Shown: positions 19,235 to 29,817, counted from the first letter of the stretch. The stretch: DNA of 64,000 nt from Thermoproteota archaeon (GCA_030550455.1 JAUQPH010000005.1:1-64000), one strand, 5' to 3'. The notes: a model not told the origin generated them from the sequence alone. Numbers and translations are program-made.

Positions 19235-21055
19235 GTGTGCGGTATTATAGCAATAGCAGCTAGCGAGAGGAGAAAGGACCTAGGCTTGCTCTTAACGGAA
19301 GCTCTAAAGAGGTTGGAGTATAGAGGATATGACTCGGTGGGGATAGCCGTCATAGACGGTGGTGATCTATACATAGCTAAAAACGTGGGGACAGTCGAGT
19401 CAGTAGCTAAGTCTGAGGACTTCGCAGCTTTCTCCGGTAGCGTCGGCATAGGCCACACTAGGTGGGCCACGCATGGAGCGCCAACTAGAGAGAATGCTCA
19501 CCCACACGTAGACTGTACGAAGAAGATAGCCATCGTTCATAACGGGATAATAGAGAACTATGCTGAACTTCGAGATATGCTTAAGAGCAGGGGTCACACG
19601 TTTACTAGTGACACAGACACAGAAGTCATACCTCACCTCATAGAGGAGATCAAGTCTAGTGGATTAGATACTTACTCAGCGTTTAAGAAAGCCGTATCAA
19701 TGCTTAAAGGAACTTTCGCTATTGTGGCTATAGACAGTGATGATGCTAGAAAGATATTTTTCGCTAGGAGAGTATCTCCACTAATAATAGGAATAGGGGT
19801 CAACACGGTTCTAGCCTCAAGCGATATTGTGAGCATACTTCCATTCACTAGGAACGTAATAGTGCTTAACGACGACGAGTTAGGGTACGCCGAGCCCGGC
19901 AAAGTGTTTATTGAGGTAATTAACGGTACTCCTGTAGATATAGCGAGTAGAGTACAGCGAGTAGAGTACAGCATCGAGGAGTTTAGCAGGGGACCGTATG
20001 AGCACTACATGATTAAGGAAATCCGCGAGCAGCCCTACGCTCTCTCACAGACTATTTCCGGTCTAGTTTCTGCTAGAGACGAAGTGGATAAGTCCATTAA
20101 GATCCTTAGAGATTCGAGCACTATATACATAGTTGGAGCCGGTAGCTCGTACCACGCCTCACTAGCTGGTGCTCTCTACCTTAGATACCACGGATTTAAG
20201 GCTCATGCTGTAGTAGCCTCAGAGGCTAACATACATCTCCGCGGATTAAGGGCAGAAGATGCTGTAGTAGCTGTGAGCCAGTCTGGAGAAACTATAGATA
20301 CTCTACTAGCGGTTAGAGAATCTAAGAAGAAGGGTGCTAGAGTTATAGCGATAGTAAACAACCCACTCTCGACAATAGCTAGAGAGGCTGATACACACAT
20401 CTACATGAGGTCTGGACCTGAAATATGTGTCGCAGCAACTAAGACGTTCACGTCTCAAGTCGCAACTCTCTTGTATCTAGGTTCGACTCTAGCTGACGAT
20501 AGCTTGCGGACACCGAAAGCACTAGAAGCCCTTAAGAAGCTACCCTATGTTGCGGCTTCTATCATCGAGTCTACAGAAGAGAGAGTGAAGGTCTTAGCTA
20601 AGAGGATGTCGAGCGCTCAATCGGCCTACTACCTAGGGAGAGCCTTCGGATACCCTATCTCAGCTGAAGCCGCACTAAAGATAAAAGAAGTAGCCTACGT
20701 ACACGCCGAAGCATACCCGGCTGGTGAGTCTAAGCATGGACCGATATCGCTAGTAGTCAACGGGTTCCCGGTTGTTTTTACAGTTATTGGAGAACTAGAC
20801 GAGCTAATAGAAGGCAATATTGAAGAGATGAAGTCTAGAGGTGCGTACGTAGTAACAGTTCTCCCAACGAACAGAGTGACTCCAACGATAGTGAATAACA
20901 GTAATGAAGTCATACAGCTACCTCAAGTACCACTAGAGGTATCACTAGTGACTTACGTAATACCTCATCAGCTACTAGCTTACTATACAGCACTTGAACG
21001 AGGATATAACCCAGACAAACCTAGAAATCTAGCGAAAACAGTTACAGTGTTCTAA
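19235..21055 (+). CDS. glmS: glutamine--fructose-6-phosphate aminotransferase (isomerizing)
   Basis: CGIIAIA...RLEYRGYDSVGIAV...HTRWATHG...; two SIS domains; C-terminal LAKTVTVF. Start moved to the GTG at 19235 so the catalytic Cys is residue 2 (track start 19223). Confidence 0.97.
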   Translation: MCGIIAIAASERRKDLGLLLTEALKRLEYRGYDSVGIAVIDGGDLYIAKNVGTVESVAKSEDFAAFSGSVGIGHTRWATHGAPTRENAHPHVDCTKKIAIVHNGIIENYAELRDMLKSRGHTFTSDTDTEVIPHLIEEIKSSGLDTYSAFKKAVSMLKGTFAIVAIDSDDARKIFFARRVSPLIIGIGVNTVLASSDIVSILPFTRNVIVLNDDELGYAEPGKVFIEVINGTPVDIASRVQRVEYSIEEFSRGPYEHYMIKEIREQPYALSQTISGLVSARDEVDKSIKILRDSSTIYIVGAGSSYHASLAGALYLRYHGFKAHAVVASEANIHLRGLRAEDAVVAVSQSGETIDTLLAVRESKKKGARVIAIVNNPLSTIAREADTHIYMRSGPEICVAATKTFTSQVATLLYLGSTLADDSLRTPKALEALKKLPYVAASIIESTEERVKVLAKRMSSAQSAYYLGRAFGYPISAEAALKIKEVAYVHAEAYPAGESKHGPISLVVNGFPVVFTVIGELDELIEGNIEEMKSRGAYVVTVLPTNRVTPTIVNNSNEVIQLPQVPLEVSLVTYVIPHQLLAYYTALERGYNPDKPRNLAKTVTVF

Positions 21056-21060
21056 AAACC

Positions 21061-21483
21061 CTACACTCCGTGTACCTGGACTATAACCGTTCTTCTGCGA
21101 GGACCATCAAACTCTAGAAGAAGCACCTCCTGCCACGTACCCCTCGCTAGTCTACCCTCCAATACTGGTAGCACTCTAGATTGACCGATTACTAGAGAGG
21201 CTATGTGAGCGTGAGCATTGTCATCTATCTCATCGTGCCTCCAGCCAGCTCCAGCTGGGAAAACCTTCTTTACCCAAGCAATATAGTCTTCTACTATTCT
21301 TGGCTCATACTCGTTAACTGCTATAGCAGCTGTAGCGTGAGGAACAAAAACGAGGACGTACCCACTTCTAATACCAGACTCGCGAACTGAGTTCTCAATA
21401 AGCTCAGTTATTCTAATAACTTCGAACTTACTTCTTGTCTCAATAGAGTACGTTTTCGAGTGTACTCGATAACTCACATTCAA
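21061..21483 (-). CDS. YjbQ/UPF0047 family protein (secondary thiamine-phosphate synthase)
   Basis: VLVFVPHATAAIAVNEYEP...WRHDEIDDNAHAHIASLVIGQSRVLPVLEGRLARGTWQEVLLLEFDGPRRRTVIVQVHG. Confidence 0.93.
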   Translation of the reverse strand: MNVSYRVHSKTYSIETRSKFEVIRITELIENSVRESGIRSGYVLVFVPHATAAIAVNEYEPRIVEDYIAWVKKVFPAGAGWRHDEIDDNAHAHIASLVIGQSRVLPVLEGRLARGTWQEVLLLEFDGPRRRTVIVQVHGV

Positions 21484-21792
21484 CCCAAGAATACCTTTAA
21501 GTAATATTTTAAGCTACGCTTTCACTGTCTGAACAACCCATGAAGACCGAGCAGCAGTACGTGTTTCTAGCTAAACTACGGTGACTTTACGCAAAGTCCT
21601 CAGAAGGAGTGTTAATGACGTAGTTGGTCAGTGTTGACTAAGAGCTAAATAACCTAATTAAAAGAGTTATTGCTATAATACGCTTTAGGTGTAGTCACTC
21701 CAAAAGTAAAAGACTTCGTAATATCTTATAGCATCTAGAGGTGCTATTTAGTTCATTGGTGATTTAGTTCAGCGTGCTTATTAGAAAAAGAA

Positions 21793-22326
21793 GTGGTTAG
21801 GACTATGAGCTATATTAATGAGCCTTATACAGTACTAAGAGACGACTCTCGATACCACCCGATCGACCTAGAGTACCTAGACGACGTCATATCAGGAATA
21901 GTGTTCATCAACTCGGTGCTAAGTATAACTAACTCCCTCGGATATAGTGAGCATTCAGAAGAGCTTGTAAAGATCCTTAAGGAGTACATCGGGAAGTTCA
22001 TAGAGACTCTATCAATTGAGGGAACCTACGTACCCGGCCTCGCTTCTCTTTTAGCTACAAAGTTAAGTAAGAACCTATGGGAATTAGATACGTCTGACAG
22101 CGCCCTCATGGAGTTTTTAAACATGTTAGTTGGCTATAGAATCGAGCTCGCTAGAGGGAACCTGGGAGCGGAAGACTCAGAAGAACTGCTTAAAGCTGTT
22201 TGCTACTACCTACGCATACCTTCGTGCGAGGAAATAAAGCAGTACCTACAGCCACTAACGCCTCCACTAGCGCTTCAAGTAGCTCTAACGAGTCTAGCCC
22301 TATCTGTCGGTGGGTTAGGTGTCTAA
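21793..22326 (+). CDS. hypothetical protein (177 aa)
   Basis: Long ORF overlapping the next gene by a few bases, suggesting a two-gene operon. Confidence 0.6.
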   Translation: MVRTMSYINEPYTVLRDDSRYHPIDLEYLDDVISGIVFINSVLSITNSLGYSEHSEELVKILKEYIGKFIETLSIEGTYVPGLASLLATKLSKNLWELDTSDSALMEFLNMLVGYRIELARGNLGAEDSEELLKAVCYYLRIPSCEEIKQYLQPLTPPLALQVALTSLALSVGGLGV

Positions 22327-22648
22327 GTTGGCAATACATGACACAGATATTCTCTCTGAAAAGCTTATTGACGTAGTGATTAGAGTAGCAGTAGGATTCA
22401 AAGTCCGAAACTTCAAGCTAAAAGCAACTTCTTCAAGTTTTGAAGAAGCTGTATCTAAAGCTATCGAGTATTCGTCAAAGCATATAGTGCGAGTGATTAA
22501 CAAGCAGTTCTACTGTAATCTATGCGGAAAAGGTCCATATACTCGTAAGGGAATGTACTTACACCTCTTGAGAATGCACAAGTACGAAATCAAGAACATG
22601 GTGAGAGAAGAGCTTAAAGAAATAGAGTCCACAATAAACAGCAACTAA
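22319..22648 (+). CDS. C2H2-type zinc-finger protein
   Basis: FYCNLCGKGPYTRKGMYLHLLRMHKYE. Confidence 0.75.
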   Translation: MSKLAIHDTDILSEKLIDVVIRVAVGFKVRNFKLKATSSSFEEAVSKAIEYSSKHIVRVINKQFYCNLCGKGPYTRKGMYLHLLRMHKYEIKNMVREELKEIESTINSN

Positions 22649-22944
22649 GAGGTATACCTTAAAATCTAACTTGTAACAAGCAGAAAGCTAAAACTAAAAG
22701 AGCTTGTTTTACTCACTCACTACTGCCTCTCTACATCAGCTACTATCACCTCTACACCTAGCCACCTCTGCTCACACCTGTGAATACAGCTAACGCAGTT
22801 GGGGTAATAGCTATGCGGTAGCAGAAAACAAGCAGGCTGAACTCACTAGTAGGATAAAGTATAGTGGAGCAACTGAGCAGAAGTGGGATGGTGCGACGAA
22901 AATGTTCCCTTGTAGACGTCAACCCCTAGAGCCTGCTTGTTAGC

Positions 22945-23069
22945 GGCGGATCCCAACTTGAGGGGGCTGCGAGGCCTCGCGGACCTCACTGCCCCCTCAA
23001 CGCGGCCGGCTTAACTTCCGGGATCTGACGAGTCCGGGTGTTTCCCGACCGCTATGGTCGGGATCCGCC
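22945..23069 (-). rRNA. 5S ribosomal RNA
   Basis: Reverse complement GGCGGATCCCGACCATAGCGGTCGGGAAACACCCGGACTCGTCAGATCCCGGAAGTTAAGCCGGCCGCGTTGAGGGGGCAGTGAGGTCCGCGAGGCCTCGCAGCCCCCTCAAGTTGGGATCCGCC: canonical archaeal 5S with complementary ends. Confidence 0.97.
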
Positions 23070-23087
23070 AAACACTTATTGAGTGCC

Positions 23088-23102
23088 AAGTTTTTAAGCT
23101 TT
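23088..23102 (-). promoter_or_regulatory. TATA/BRE promoter of 5S rRNA
   Basis: Reverse complement aaagcttaaaaactt centred about 27 nt upstream of the 5S 5' end. Confidence 0.7.
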
Positions 23103-23338
23103 ACATGGTCATACGCTACTCGACCTCTAGGGACGTAGAGTGGCATAGTGTAGGACCTTAGCTATGGCTAAACCCTATTTCTATGTTAAAAGAGTTGTAG
23201 GCTAGTGACACTGGATCGAGCATAGTAATTGCTTTTGGAATACGAGAGCGAGTAACTGCCGAAAGCTATATATGGGTTTGTAGGATATGTGCGACTTTAT
23301 AAGATACTACAGTACGTATAGATTTTCTCTGGTGTAGG

Positions 23339-24250
23339 ATGACCAAGCTGAACCTCCCCCCGCCTAGTTGCCGCGAGAATTGCGACGTTAACCTCGCTCT
23401 CGAGGAGTTCCTAGCGAACCTAGAGGCGTCCGGAGCCTCGCAGAGTACAGTTAAAGCACATAGATACGCTATCAAGGACTTCATCGAGTACGTCGGCAAA
23501 AACTACGTCAACGAGCTGACTCCTCAGGATTTTACTTCTTGGAGGATTAAGCGCTTAAAAGAGGGATTTAAGTACAGTAAAGGAGATAGAGAGTCGAGTA
23601 GCTGGACTCTATACTACTACTCTCTCTACGTGCGCTCGTTTCTAGCGTGGCTAGGAGTTCTTAAGGACCCCCTCCCATCGGTCAGTAAACCTCGGAGGAG
23701 GAGATTACACACTACTCTAACACGAGACGAAATAAAGAAGCTCGTCAGTGCGTCAAGAGACATCATCGACATACTGATAGTGTCCCTACTATTAGAAACC
23801 GGGCTGAGAGCTAGAGAAGCCCTATCCCTAAAGAAATCTGATATCGACCTCAACAAGAGGGAGATTAGAGTACTTAATGCTAAGTTTGGTGAAAGTAGAA
23901 TAGTGTTCGTAGGTCCACTCACATACGAGGTTCTATCTAGGTACTTGCCTCTACTACGAGATGATGATAGAGTGCTTCAGTTATCATATACAGGTCTATA
24001 CAAAAGGTTGAAGAGTCTTGCTAGAAGAGCTGGAGTAGACGTGAGAAAGGTTAGACCACACGTCTTTAGACACACATTCGCTACAGACTCTATTAGGCGG
24101 GGTATAACACTCCCAGCTCTGCAGCTTCTCCTCGGTCATAAAGACATAAAGACTACGCAGATATACCTCCACTTAGCGGTAGAAGACATTAAGAACATGT
24201 ACTTCAAGGTATTCTACAGCAATCAAACTCCTCAAGAGTCAACTACTTAG
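23339..24250 (+). CDS. xerA: tyrosine recombinase XerA
   Basis: LLLETGLRAREALSLKKSDID, RPHVFRHTFATDSIRRGI, LLGHKDIKTTQIYLHL: R...HxxR...H...Y catalytic set. Confidence 0.93.
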   Translation: MTKLNLPPPSCRENCDVNLALEEFLANLEASGASQSTVKAHRYAIKDFIEYVGKNYVNELTPQDFTSWRIKRLKEGFKYSKGDRESSSWTLYYYSLYVRSFLAWLGVLKDPLPSVSKPRRRRLHTTLTRDEIKKLVSASRDIIDILIVSLLLETGLRAREALSLKKSDIDLNKREIRVLNAKFGESRIVFVGPLTYEVLSRYLPLLRDDDRVLQLSYTGLYKRLKSLARRAGVDVRKVRPHVFRHTFATDSIRRGITLPALQLLLGHKDIKTTQIYLHLAVEDIKNMYFKVFYSNQTPQESTT

Positions 24251-24309
24251 TGAGCAAGAGTGCACAGAGAGCTCGCACGGTGTTCAAGCCCTTGAGTAGC
24301 TACTTCGGT

Positions 24310-24540
24310 TTTTACAATTGCTCACGTTGGTTGACGCATGTAGAAACACTTGTAAGTACCCTATGCTTAGTGATGTGGAAATAACTCGAGGAAGACGAAG
24401 GCCCCTTAGGGCCCTCCCGGAGTTATTCATGCTGTGGAAGTTTAGGAGTACCCGAGTTTGATAGTGTCTTAAGCTTAATGTAGGGAATAGGGACTCTGAG
24501 CGGTGACACCAGCCAATACAAACCCTACAGGAGCTGAACT
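24310..24540 (-). repeat. Copy D of dispersed GVQL-stop element
   Basis: Reverse complement gctaacggagttcagctcctgtagggtttgtattggctggtgtcaccgctca...agggtacttacaagtgtttctacatgcgtcaaccaacgtgagcaattg; translation before it reads NGVQLL*. Confidence 0.6.
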
Positions 24541-24685
24541 CCGTTAGCTTGAATAGCTTAACTTAAGCACATAGTCAGTGCTTGCACCCTATATCATCAA
24601 CTCAACTCTTCTTCTATCATCACTCTGCGCTAGCTGACCAAGCTATGAATTACTGATTGAATAGTTATATTTTCTCGATGGCTTC

Positions 24686-25729
24686 ATGCTTGTTCTTGAG
24701 GTCGAGCTTAAAGTAGACTTATATTTATTTCAAAGAGGTTTATTTGGTGTAAGCTTGCCTAGAGTTCTAGCTATATCAGGAAAAGAACTCGAAGAACTTC
24801 TTAAACCTGAGATCTTAGTGAGTGAGATAGAGAAAGCCTTCGTTCTGTACTCTAGTGGGTCAACAGTAACTCCACCCAGGACTGTAATGTGGGTTGAAGG
24901 TAATTGGTGGGGCATAATGCAGTCGTACGTACCGAACTACGGTGTAGGTGTTAAAGTAGTGAACGTTATTCCATCTAATGTCGAGAGAGGTCTGCCTACG
25001 ATACAGGCAATCGTTACTTTATTCGATCCACTGACTGGCACACCCCTAGCTGTGATCGAGGGTGGAGTGCTTACAGCTCTTAGAACTGCTGCCGCAAGCG
25101 CTGTTTCAGCAAAGTACATGGCCCCAGAAACTAGAGGACCGATAGCTATCATTGGAACTGGGTATCAAGCCAGGTACCAGCTAGTGTTCGTCTCCCACTT
25201 CTATAAGGCAGAGGAAATCAAGATCTACGACATACGAGAAGAAGCAGCAGAAAGTTATAGAAAGTATGCTGAAAATCTCGGCTTTAAAGTTACAGTTTGC
25301 CGATCTGCTCGAGAAGCTATTGAGGGAGCCGGCGTAGTGATAGAGGCTTCAACCACTAGAACACCAGTAATCGAGGGAAAACACCTGAGGTCACCTGCTC
25401 ACGTAATATCGATTGGGGCTCACGTAAGGGACGCTAGAGCCCTAGACGACGAGGTCATTAAGAGAGCTGAGGTCGTAGTAGTTGATTCTAGAGAGGCGGT
25501 AATGCTGGAGACCGGGGACATAAGGATACCGATCGAAATAGGAATATTGAGTAAAGAAAGAGTCAGTGAGCTAGGGGAAGTGGCCTCAGGTAAGAAGCCC
25601 GGCAGAATTACGAGAGAGGGGATCACTGTATTCAAGAGCGTTGGACTAGCTATCCAGGATGCTGCAGCAGCTGCTGTAGCTTATAGGCTAGCTCTAGAGA
25701 AGGGCTTCGGTAGGTTTATAGAGCTTTAG
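24686..25729 (+). CDS. ornithine cyclodeaminase / mu-crystallin family dehydrogenase
   Basis: GGVLTALRTAAASAVSAKYMA, IAIIGTGYQARYQL, SIGAHVRDARALDDEVIKRAEVVVVDSREAV. N-terminal start uncertain. Confidence 0.88.
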   Translation: MLVLEVELKVDLYLFQRGLFGVSLPRVLAISGKELEELLKPEILVSEIEKAFVLYSSGSTVTPPRTVMWVEGNWWGIMQSYVPNYGVGVKVVNVIPSNVERGLPTIQAIVTLFDPLTGTPLAVIEGGVLTALRTAAASAVSAKYMAPETRGPIAIIGTGYQARYQLVFVSHFYKAEEIKIYDIREEAAESYRKYAENLGFKVTVCRSAREAIEGAGVVIEASTTRTPVIEGKHLRSPAHVISIGAHVRDARALDDEVIKRAEVVVVDSREAVMLETGDIRIPIEIGILSKERVSELGEVASGKKPGRITREGITVFKSVGLAIQDAAAAAVAYRLALEKGFGRFIEL

Positions 25730-25743
25730 CCACGCGTCCAGCT

Positions 25744-26232
25744 CTAGATAAAGAACATCTTTTTTATGATCTCCAAACCTAAAACAACTGAAGCAAAGAC
25801 TATCAGCGACGCTATAAGCACACCGATCTCTATGGCAAGTAAAGACTTAGTTCTCGAAAGCCCTAGTAAGTAAGCTACTAAAGACCCTGTCCACGCTCCT
25901 GTAGCTGGTAGTGGAATAGCTACGAATAAAGTTAAGCCTAGAAGACCGTATTTCTCGACGCTCTTCGACTTTCTGCGAGCTAGCTTGATGGCTCTTTCGT
26001 ATATTCTCCCGATCACTCCACAGCGCTTAATTATGGTTCTCTCTAAGTACCCTAGCGTATATAGTACAATCGGTGCTATAGCGAGATTTCCTATTACCGA
26101 GATGATAGAGGCCAATAAGAACTCGGCGTCGCTAGGGAGAAGAACTCGTGCTAGAGGTATAGCTCCCCTGACCTCACTTACTGGTGCCATACTGGTGATG
26201 AACACTATGATGTACTTAATAGCGTCTCCCAT
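25744..26232 (-). CDS. small multidrug export-type membrane protein
   Basis: PVSEVRGAIPLARVL...KYGLLGLTLFVAIPLPATGAWTGSLVAYLLGL. Confidence 0.85.
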   Translation of the reverse strand: MGDAIKYIIVFITSMAPVSEVRGAIPLARVLLPSDAEFLLASIISVIGNLAIAPIVLYTLGYLERTIIKRCGVIGRIYERAIKLARRKSKSVEKYGLLGLTLFVAIPLPATGAWTGSLVAYLLGLSRTKSLLAIEIGVLIASLIVFASVVLGLEIIKKMFFI

Positions 26233-26335
26233 GTTTGTTCCTAAACGCTATGCTTGCCAGTAAATTAAGTACCTAGTTCAACTAACGATTTTAGCTTCTT
26301 ATTAGCTTTATAGGCTGTAAGCAAGAAAGTCTTAG

Positions 26336-29101
26336 ATGGGCATCATGAGCAGAGAAGACATCTTTAGAGTCAGGATGTTCAAAGAAGTAGGGTACTCTAG
26401 GCAGGTTTGCGAAAGCTGTAGAGCCTACTTCTGGAGTAAAGTCCCTAGGAAGGATTGTGGTGACACACCTTGTACTGATTACTACTTCGACGAGATTCCG
26501 ATTAAGAGTCCTCCACTAACCTTACATGAAGTCAGAGACAAGTTTCTAAAGTTTTTCCAAGAGAGAGGACATGAGGTCATAGACCCCTACCCCGTAGTTG
26601 CTAGATGGAGGGAGGACCTATATTTAACGATAGCGTCTATAGCGGTATTTCAGCCTCACGTAACTAAAATGATAGTGCCACCACCAGCTAACCCCTTAGT
26701 CATAGCTCAACCCTGCATCAGGCTTGAAGACCTCGGGAACGTGGGCTATACCCTCGGAAGACACTTAACGAACTTCATAATGGGTGGACACCACGCTTTC
26801 AACTATCCCGACAAGTACGTCTACTTCACAGATGAAACAGTAGAGTTCGCTGTAGAGTTCTTTACTAAGTACATAGGTGTCCCAGAAGAAGAGCTATCGC
26901 TAAAGGAGTCATGGTGGGAGGGAGGTGGTAACGCTGGTCCATGCTTTGAGGTATCTGTTGGAGGTCTAGAGGTAGCGACTCTCGTGTTCATGATGTATGA
27001 CGTAGTCGACGGCAAGTATGTGGAAATGCCACTGAAGATAGTGGACACCGGGTACGGAATCGAGAGGATCGCCTGGCTAACTCAAAAGACTCCAACAGCT
27101 TTCCATGCTATTTACGGAACTCTCGTTGGAGACTACCACAAGGTCCTGGGGATCGAGGAACCTCCTCCAGAGCTTCTGCGAGTCGCATTTAAGAAATCTG
27201 GAAAGCTAGACTTGAGAGACCCGCAGCAGTTTGAGTACCTAAAGAAGTCTGTTGGCTATGAGCTCGGGATGCCTGAGAGCGAGGTGTCGAAATACTTAGA
27301 TGGGGCTGTCTTAGTGTACAACGCACTAGACCATGTAAAGACCGCTCTCCTCATGCTATCCGATGGTGTAGTTCCATCTAATAGTGGTGAAGGGTATTTA
27401 GCTAGGCTGGTCTTGAGGAAAGTGTTTAGAATACTGTCTAAACTTGATGTCAGTATAGACTCCGCATTAAAGCTATTTGATCTGCAGATACATCTGTGGA
27501 GAACCCTATACCCGAGGATCGATATAGCTAGGGACTATATCCACGACGTTATTAAAGTAGAGTACGAAAAGTTCCGAGAACTAGTCGAGAGAGCTCCCTC
27601 TGTAATCAAGAGGTACTTAAGCAGAGGAACACCGGGTCTAAGCCTCGAAGACTACGTAGAGCTCTATGAGAGCCATGGGTTACCACCTGAGCTAGCCGCT
27701 GAAGTATCTACTAAACTGGGTTACCCAGCCTATGTACCTAGAGAGTTTTACTCAGCTTTAGCGTCAAAGCGCGTGAGAGTTCCTATCAAGAAAGCCGAGT
27801 CTCTCCCGATACCGAAGGAAGTGTACGAGAAAGCGAGAGAACTACCAGCTACTAGAAAGCTGTTTCACGAAGATCCCTACTTAAAGGAGTTTAATGCTAG
27901 AGTCGTAGATGTAATAGGAGATTATGTGGTCTTAGACCAGACAGCCTTCTACCCCGAGGGAGGAGGTCAGAAGCCGGATAGAGGTATAATAAGAATAGGA
28001 GAGAACGTCTATGAGGTAGTAGACGTACAGAAAGTTGGTGACGTGGTCTTTCATAAGGTGCGTCCTACTCCACGAAACCCATCTAGAGGGCAAGAAGCTT
28101 ATGGTAGAATAGACTGGGACGTGAGATACTCACACATGAGGCACCACACAGCAACTCACATCCTCTTAGGTGTACTAAGGAGAATTTACGGTGACCACGT
28201 TTGGCAAGCAGGAGCTGAAAAAGAGGAAGTTAAGGGTAGGCTAGACGTAACCCACTTTAGGATGCCTACAGATGAAGAACTGAAGCAGATAGAGAAAGAA
28301 GTGAATAAAATAATCAATGAGGCTAGACCCGTAGCATCTAAGGTTATGCATAAGTACGACGCTGAGAGAATCTACGGGTTCAGGCTTTATCAAGGGGGAG
28401 TGCCTCTCGAGCCAACTATTAGGGTTGTAGAAGTAGAGGGTATAGATGCTGAAGCCTGCTACGGTACTCACCTCAGGAATACCGCAGAAGTAGGTGGCTT
28501 TAAGATCATCAACGTCGAGAAAATACAGGACGGTGTCATAAGGTTCGAGTACGTGGCTGGACCACAGCTCGTAGCGTACGTCAACGATCTTGAAGAAAAG
28601 ATAAGAAGTGCGGAAAAGCTAGTAGGTGGAGAGCTACTTGAGAGAATCCCGAAGTTTCTGAAGGAACTAGAGGAACTAAAGAAGACTCTCACGCGGTACA
28701 GAGACTTCTATAAGAGTTCTTTAATCGATAGTATAAGTAGGAACAAAGAGGTACTAACAGAGAGCTGCTCAATGTCCGTAATACTCACTGAGCTGTTTGA
28801 TGAGAGGCTCTTAACAGAAGCACTCAGAGAGTACGTTCGAAGCGACTCCAGTGCTGTGGTTGTAGTTATCTCAAGCCATGATGGAAGAACTCGAATAGAG
28901 ATCTCCGAAGGAGCTGAAGTATCCGCAAGAGTCGATGCTGTTGACCTATTAAACAGTATTGCGAAATCCGTAGGAGGGAGGGGAGGGGGTAAGAGAGACC
29001 ACGCCATCCTAGTTCTAGATAGAGAGCTTCGAGAGAATGACATAAGTAAGATCAGGAGTGCTGTCGCTAGTAGAGTGAGAGAGCTTTGCTCAATCCGCTA
29101 A
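26336..29101 (+). CDS. alaS: alanyl-tRNA synthetase (archaeal type)
   Basis: N-terminal archaeal extension CESCRAYFWSKVPRKDCGDTPC; HHTATHILLGVLRRIYG editing motif; CYGTHLRNTAEVGGFKI. Confidence 0.98.
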   Translation: MGIMSREDIFRVRMFKEVGYSRQVCESCRAYFWSKVPRKDCGDTPCTDYYFDEIPIKSPPLTLHEVRDKFLKFFQERGHEVIDPYPVVARWREDLYLTIASIAVFQPHVTKMIVPPPANPLVIAQPCIRLEDLGNVGYTLGRHLTNFIMGGHHAFNYPDKYVYFTDETVEFAVEFFTKYIGVPEEELSLKESWWEGGGNAGPCFEVSVGGLEVATLVFMMYDVVDGKYVEMPLKIVDTGYGIERIAWLTQKTPTAFHAIYGTLVGDYHKVLGIEEPPPELLRVAFKKSGKLDLRDPQQFEYLKKSVGYELGMPESEVSKYLDGAVLVYNALDHVKTALLMLSDGVVPSNSGEGYLARLVLRKVFRILSKLDVSIDSALKLFDLQIHLWRTLYPRIDIARDYIHDVIKVEYEKFRELVERAPSVIKRYLSRGTPGLSLEDYVELYESHGLPPELAAEVSTKLGYPAYVPREFYSALASKRVRVPIKKAESLPIPKEVYEKARELPATRKLFHEDPYLKEFNARVVDVIGDYVVLDQTAFYPEGGGQKPDRGIIRIGENVYEVVDVQKVGDVVFHKVRPTPRNPSRGQEAYGRIDWDVRYSHMRHHTATHILLGVLRRIYGDHVWQAGAEKEEVKGRLDVTHFRMPTDEELKQIEKEVNKIINEARPVASKVMHKYDAERIYGFRLYQGGVPLEPTIRVVEVEGIDAEACYGTHLRNTAEVGGFKIINVEKIQDGVIRFEYVAGPQLVAYVNDLEEKIRSAEKLVGGELLERIPKFLKELEELKKTLTRYRDFYKSSLIDSISRNKEVLTESCSMSVILTELFDERLLTEALREYVRSDSSAVVVVISSHDGRTRIEISEGAEVSARVDAVDLLNSIAKSVGGRGGGKRDHAILVLDRELRENDISKIRSAVASRVRELCSIR

Positions 29102-29739
29102 GAAGCGAGGTTATAGAGGCAGCTAGGGACTATAGGTATCTACTCAATAGAGGGTTTCCGCAAAAAGCTTCACTCGACTTTATTTCAGCTAACTACAACC
29201 TCACAGCAGTAGAGAGGAATCTCTTATTTAGGTGCGTACACCGAGCTACTGATTCAGAAGTTGTAAAGAGAAAGATCGTCCACAGTGTGAGAGACCTAGA
29301 GCTAGTCATTGATGGGTATAACGTTATTCTGACCATTACTTCAGCTATAGAGGGACTACCGCTTTTCCTATGCGATGACGGGTTCCTCAGAGACCTTAGA
29401 AGTAGCTACGCAAAGAACTTTGAGGCCCCTACGGTAAAAGAGGCCATACACTACGTAGCTAGAGCTATAAGCATTCTCGAAACCAAGAGCTCTCTAATAG
29501 TTCTTGACAAGAACGTAAGTTGGAGCGCTAAACATGCTGAGCTTATTAGAGAGACTTACGGCATTAACGTTACCATGGCCCCTAAGGCCGATATAGCCGT
29601 TATAGGTTCCGGCAAGGTGGTGAGCAGTAGTGATTTCGTAATCCTGTTAAGGTCGGGGAGGGTATACGACTTAGCGCAGTTTGTAGTCAGGAACTTCTTA
29701 CCGAAAACCGAAGTAATAGAGCTACATCACTTACTTTAG
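29086..29739 (+). CDS. DUF434-containing conserved archaeal protein
   Basis: AARDYRYLLNRGFPQKASLDFISANYNLTAVERNLLFRCVH; LVIDGYNVILTITSAIEG. Overlaps the alaS end by 16 nt. Confidence 0.75.
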   Translation: MLNPLRSEVIEAARDYRYLLNRGFPQKASLDFISANYNLTAVERNLLFRCVHRATDSEVVKRKIVHSVRDLELVIDGYNVILTITSAIEGLPLFLCDDGFLRDLRSSYAKNFEAPTVKEAIHYVARAISILETKSSLIVLDKNVSWSAKHAELIRETYGINVTMAPKADIAVIGSGKVVSSSDFVILLRSGRVYDLAQFVVRNFLPKTEVIELHHLL

Positions 29740-29817
29740 TCACTACTTACGGCTCAAGTCTCGAGCGAGTAAAGAGGAAACACGATTACGATCTACTCTA
29801 GAGCTACGGTGATTTCT

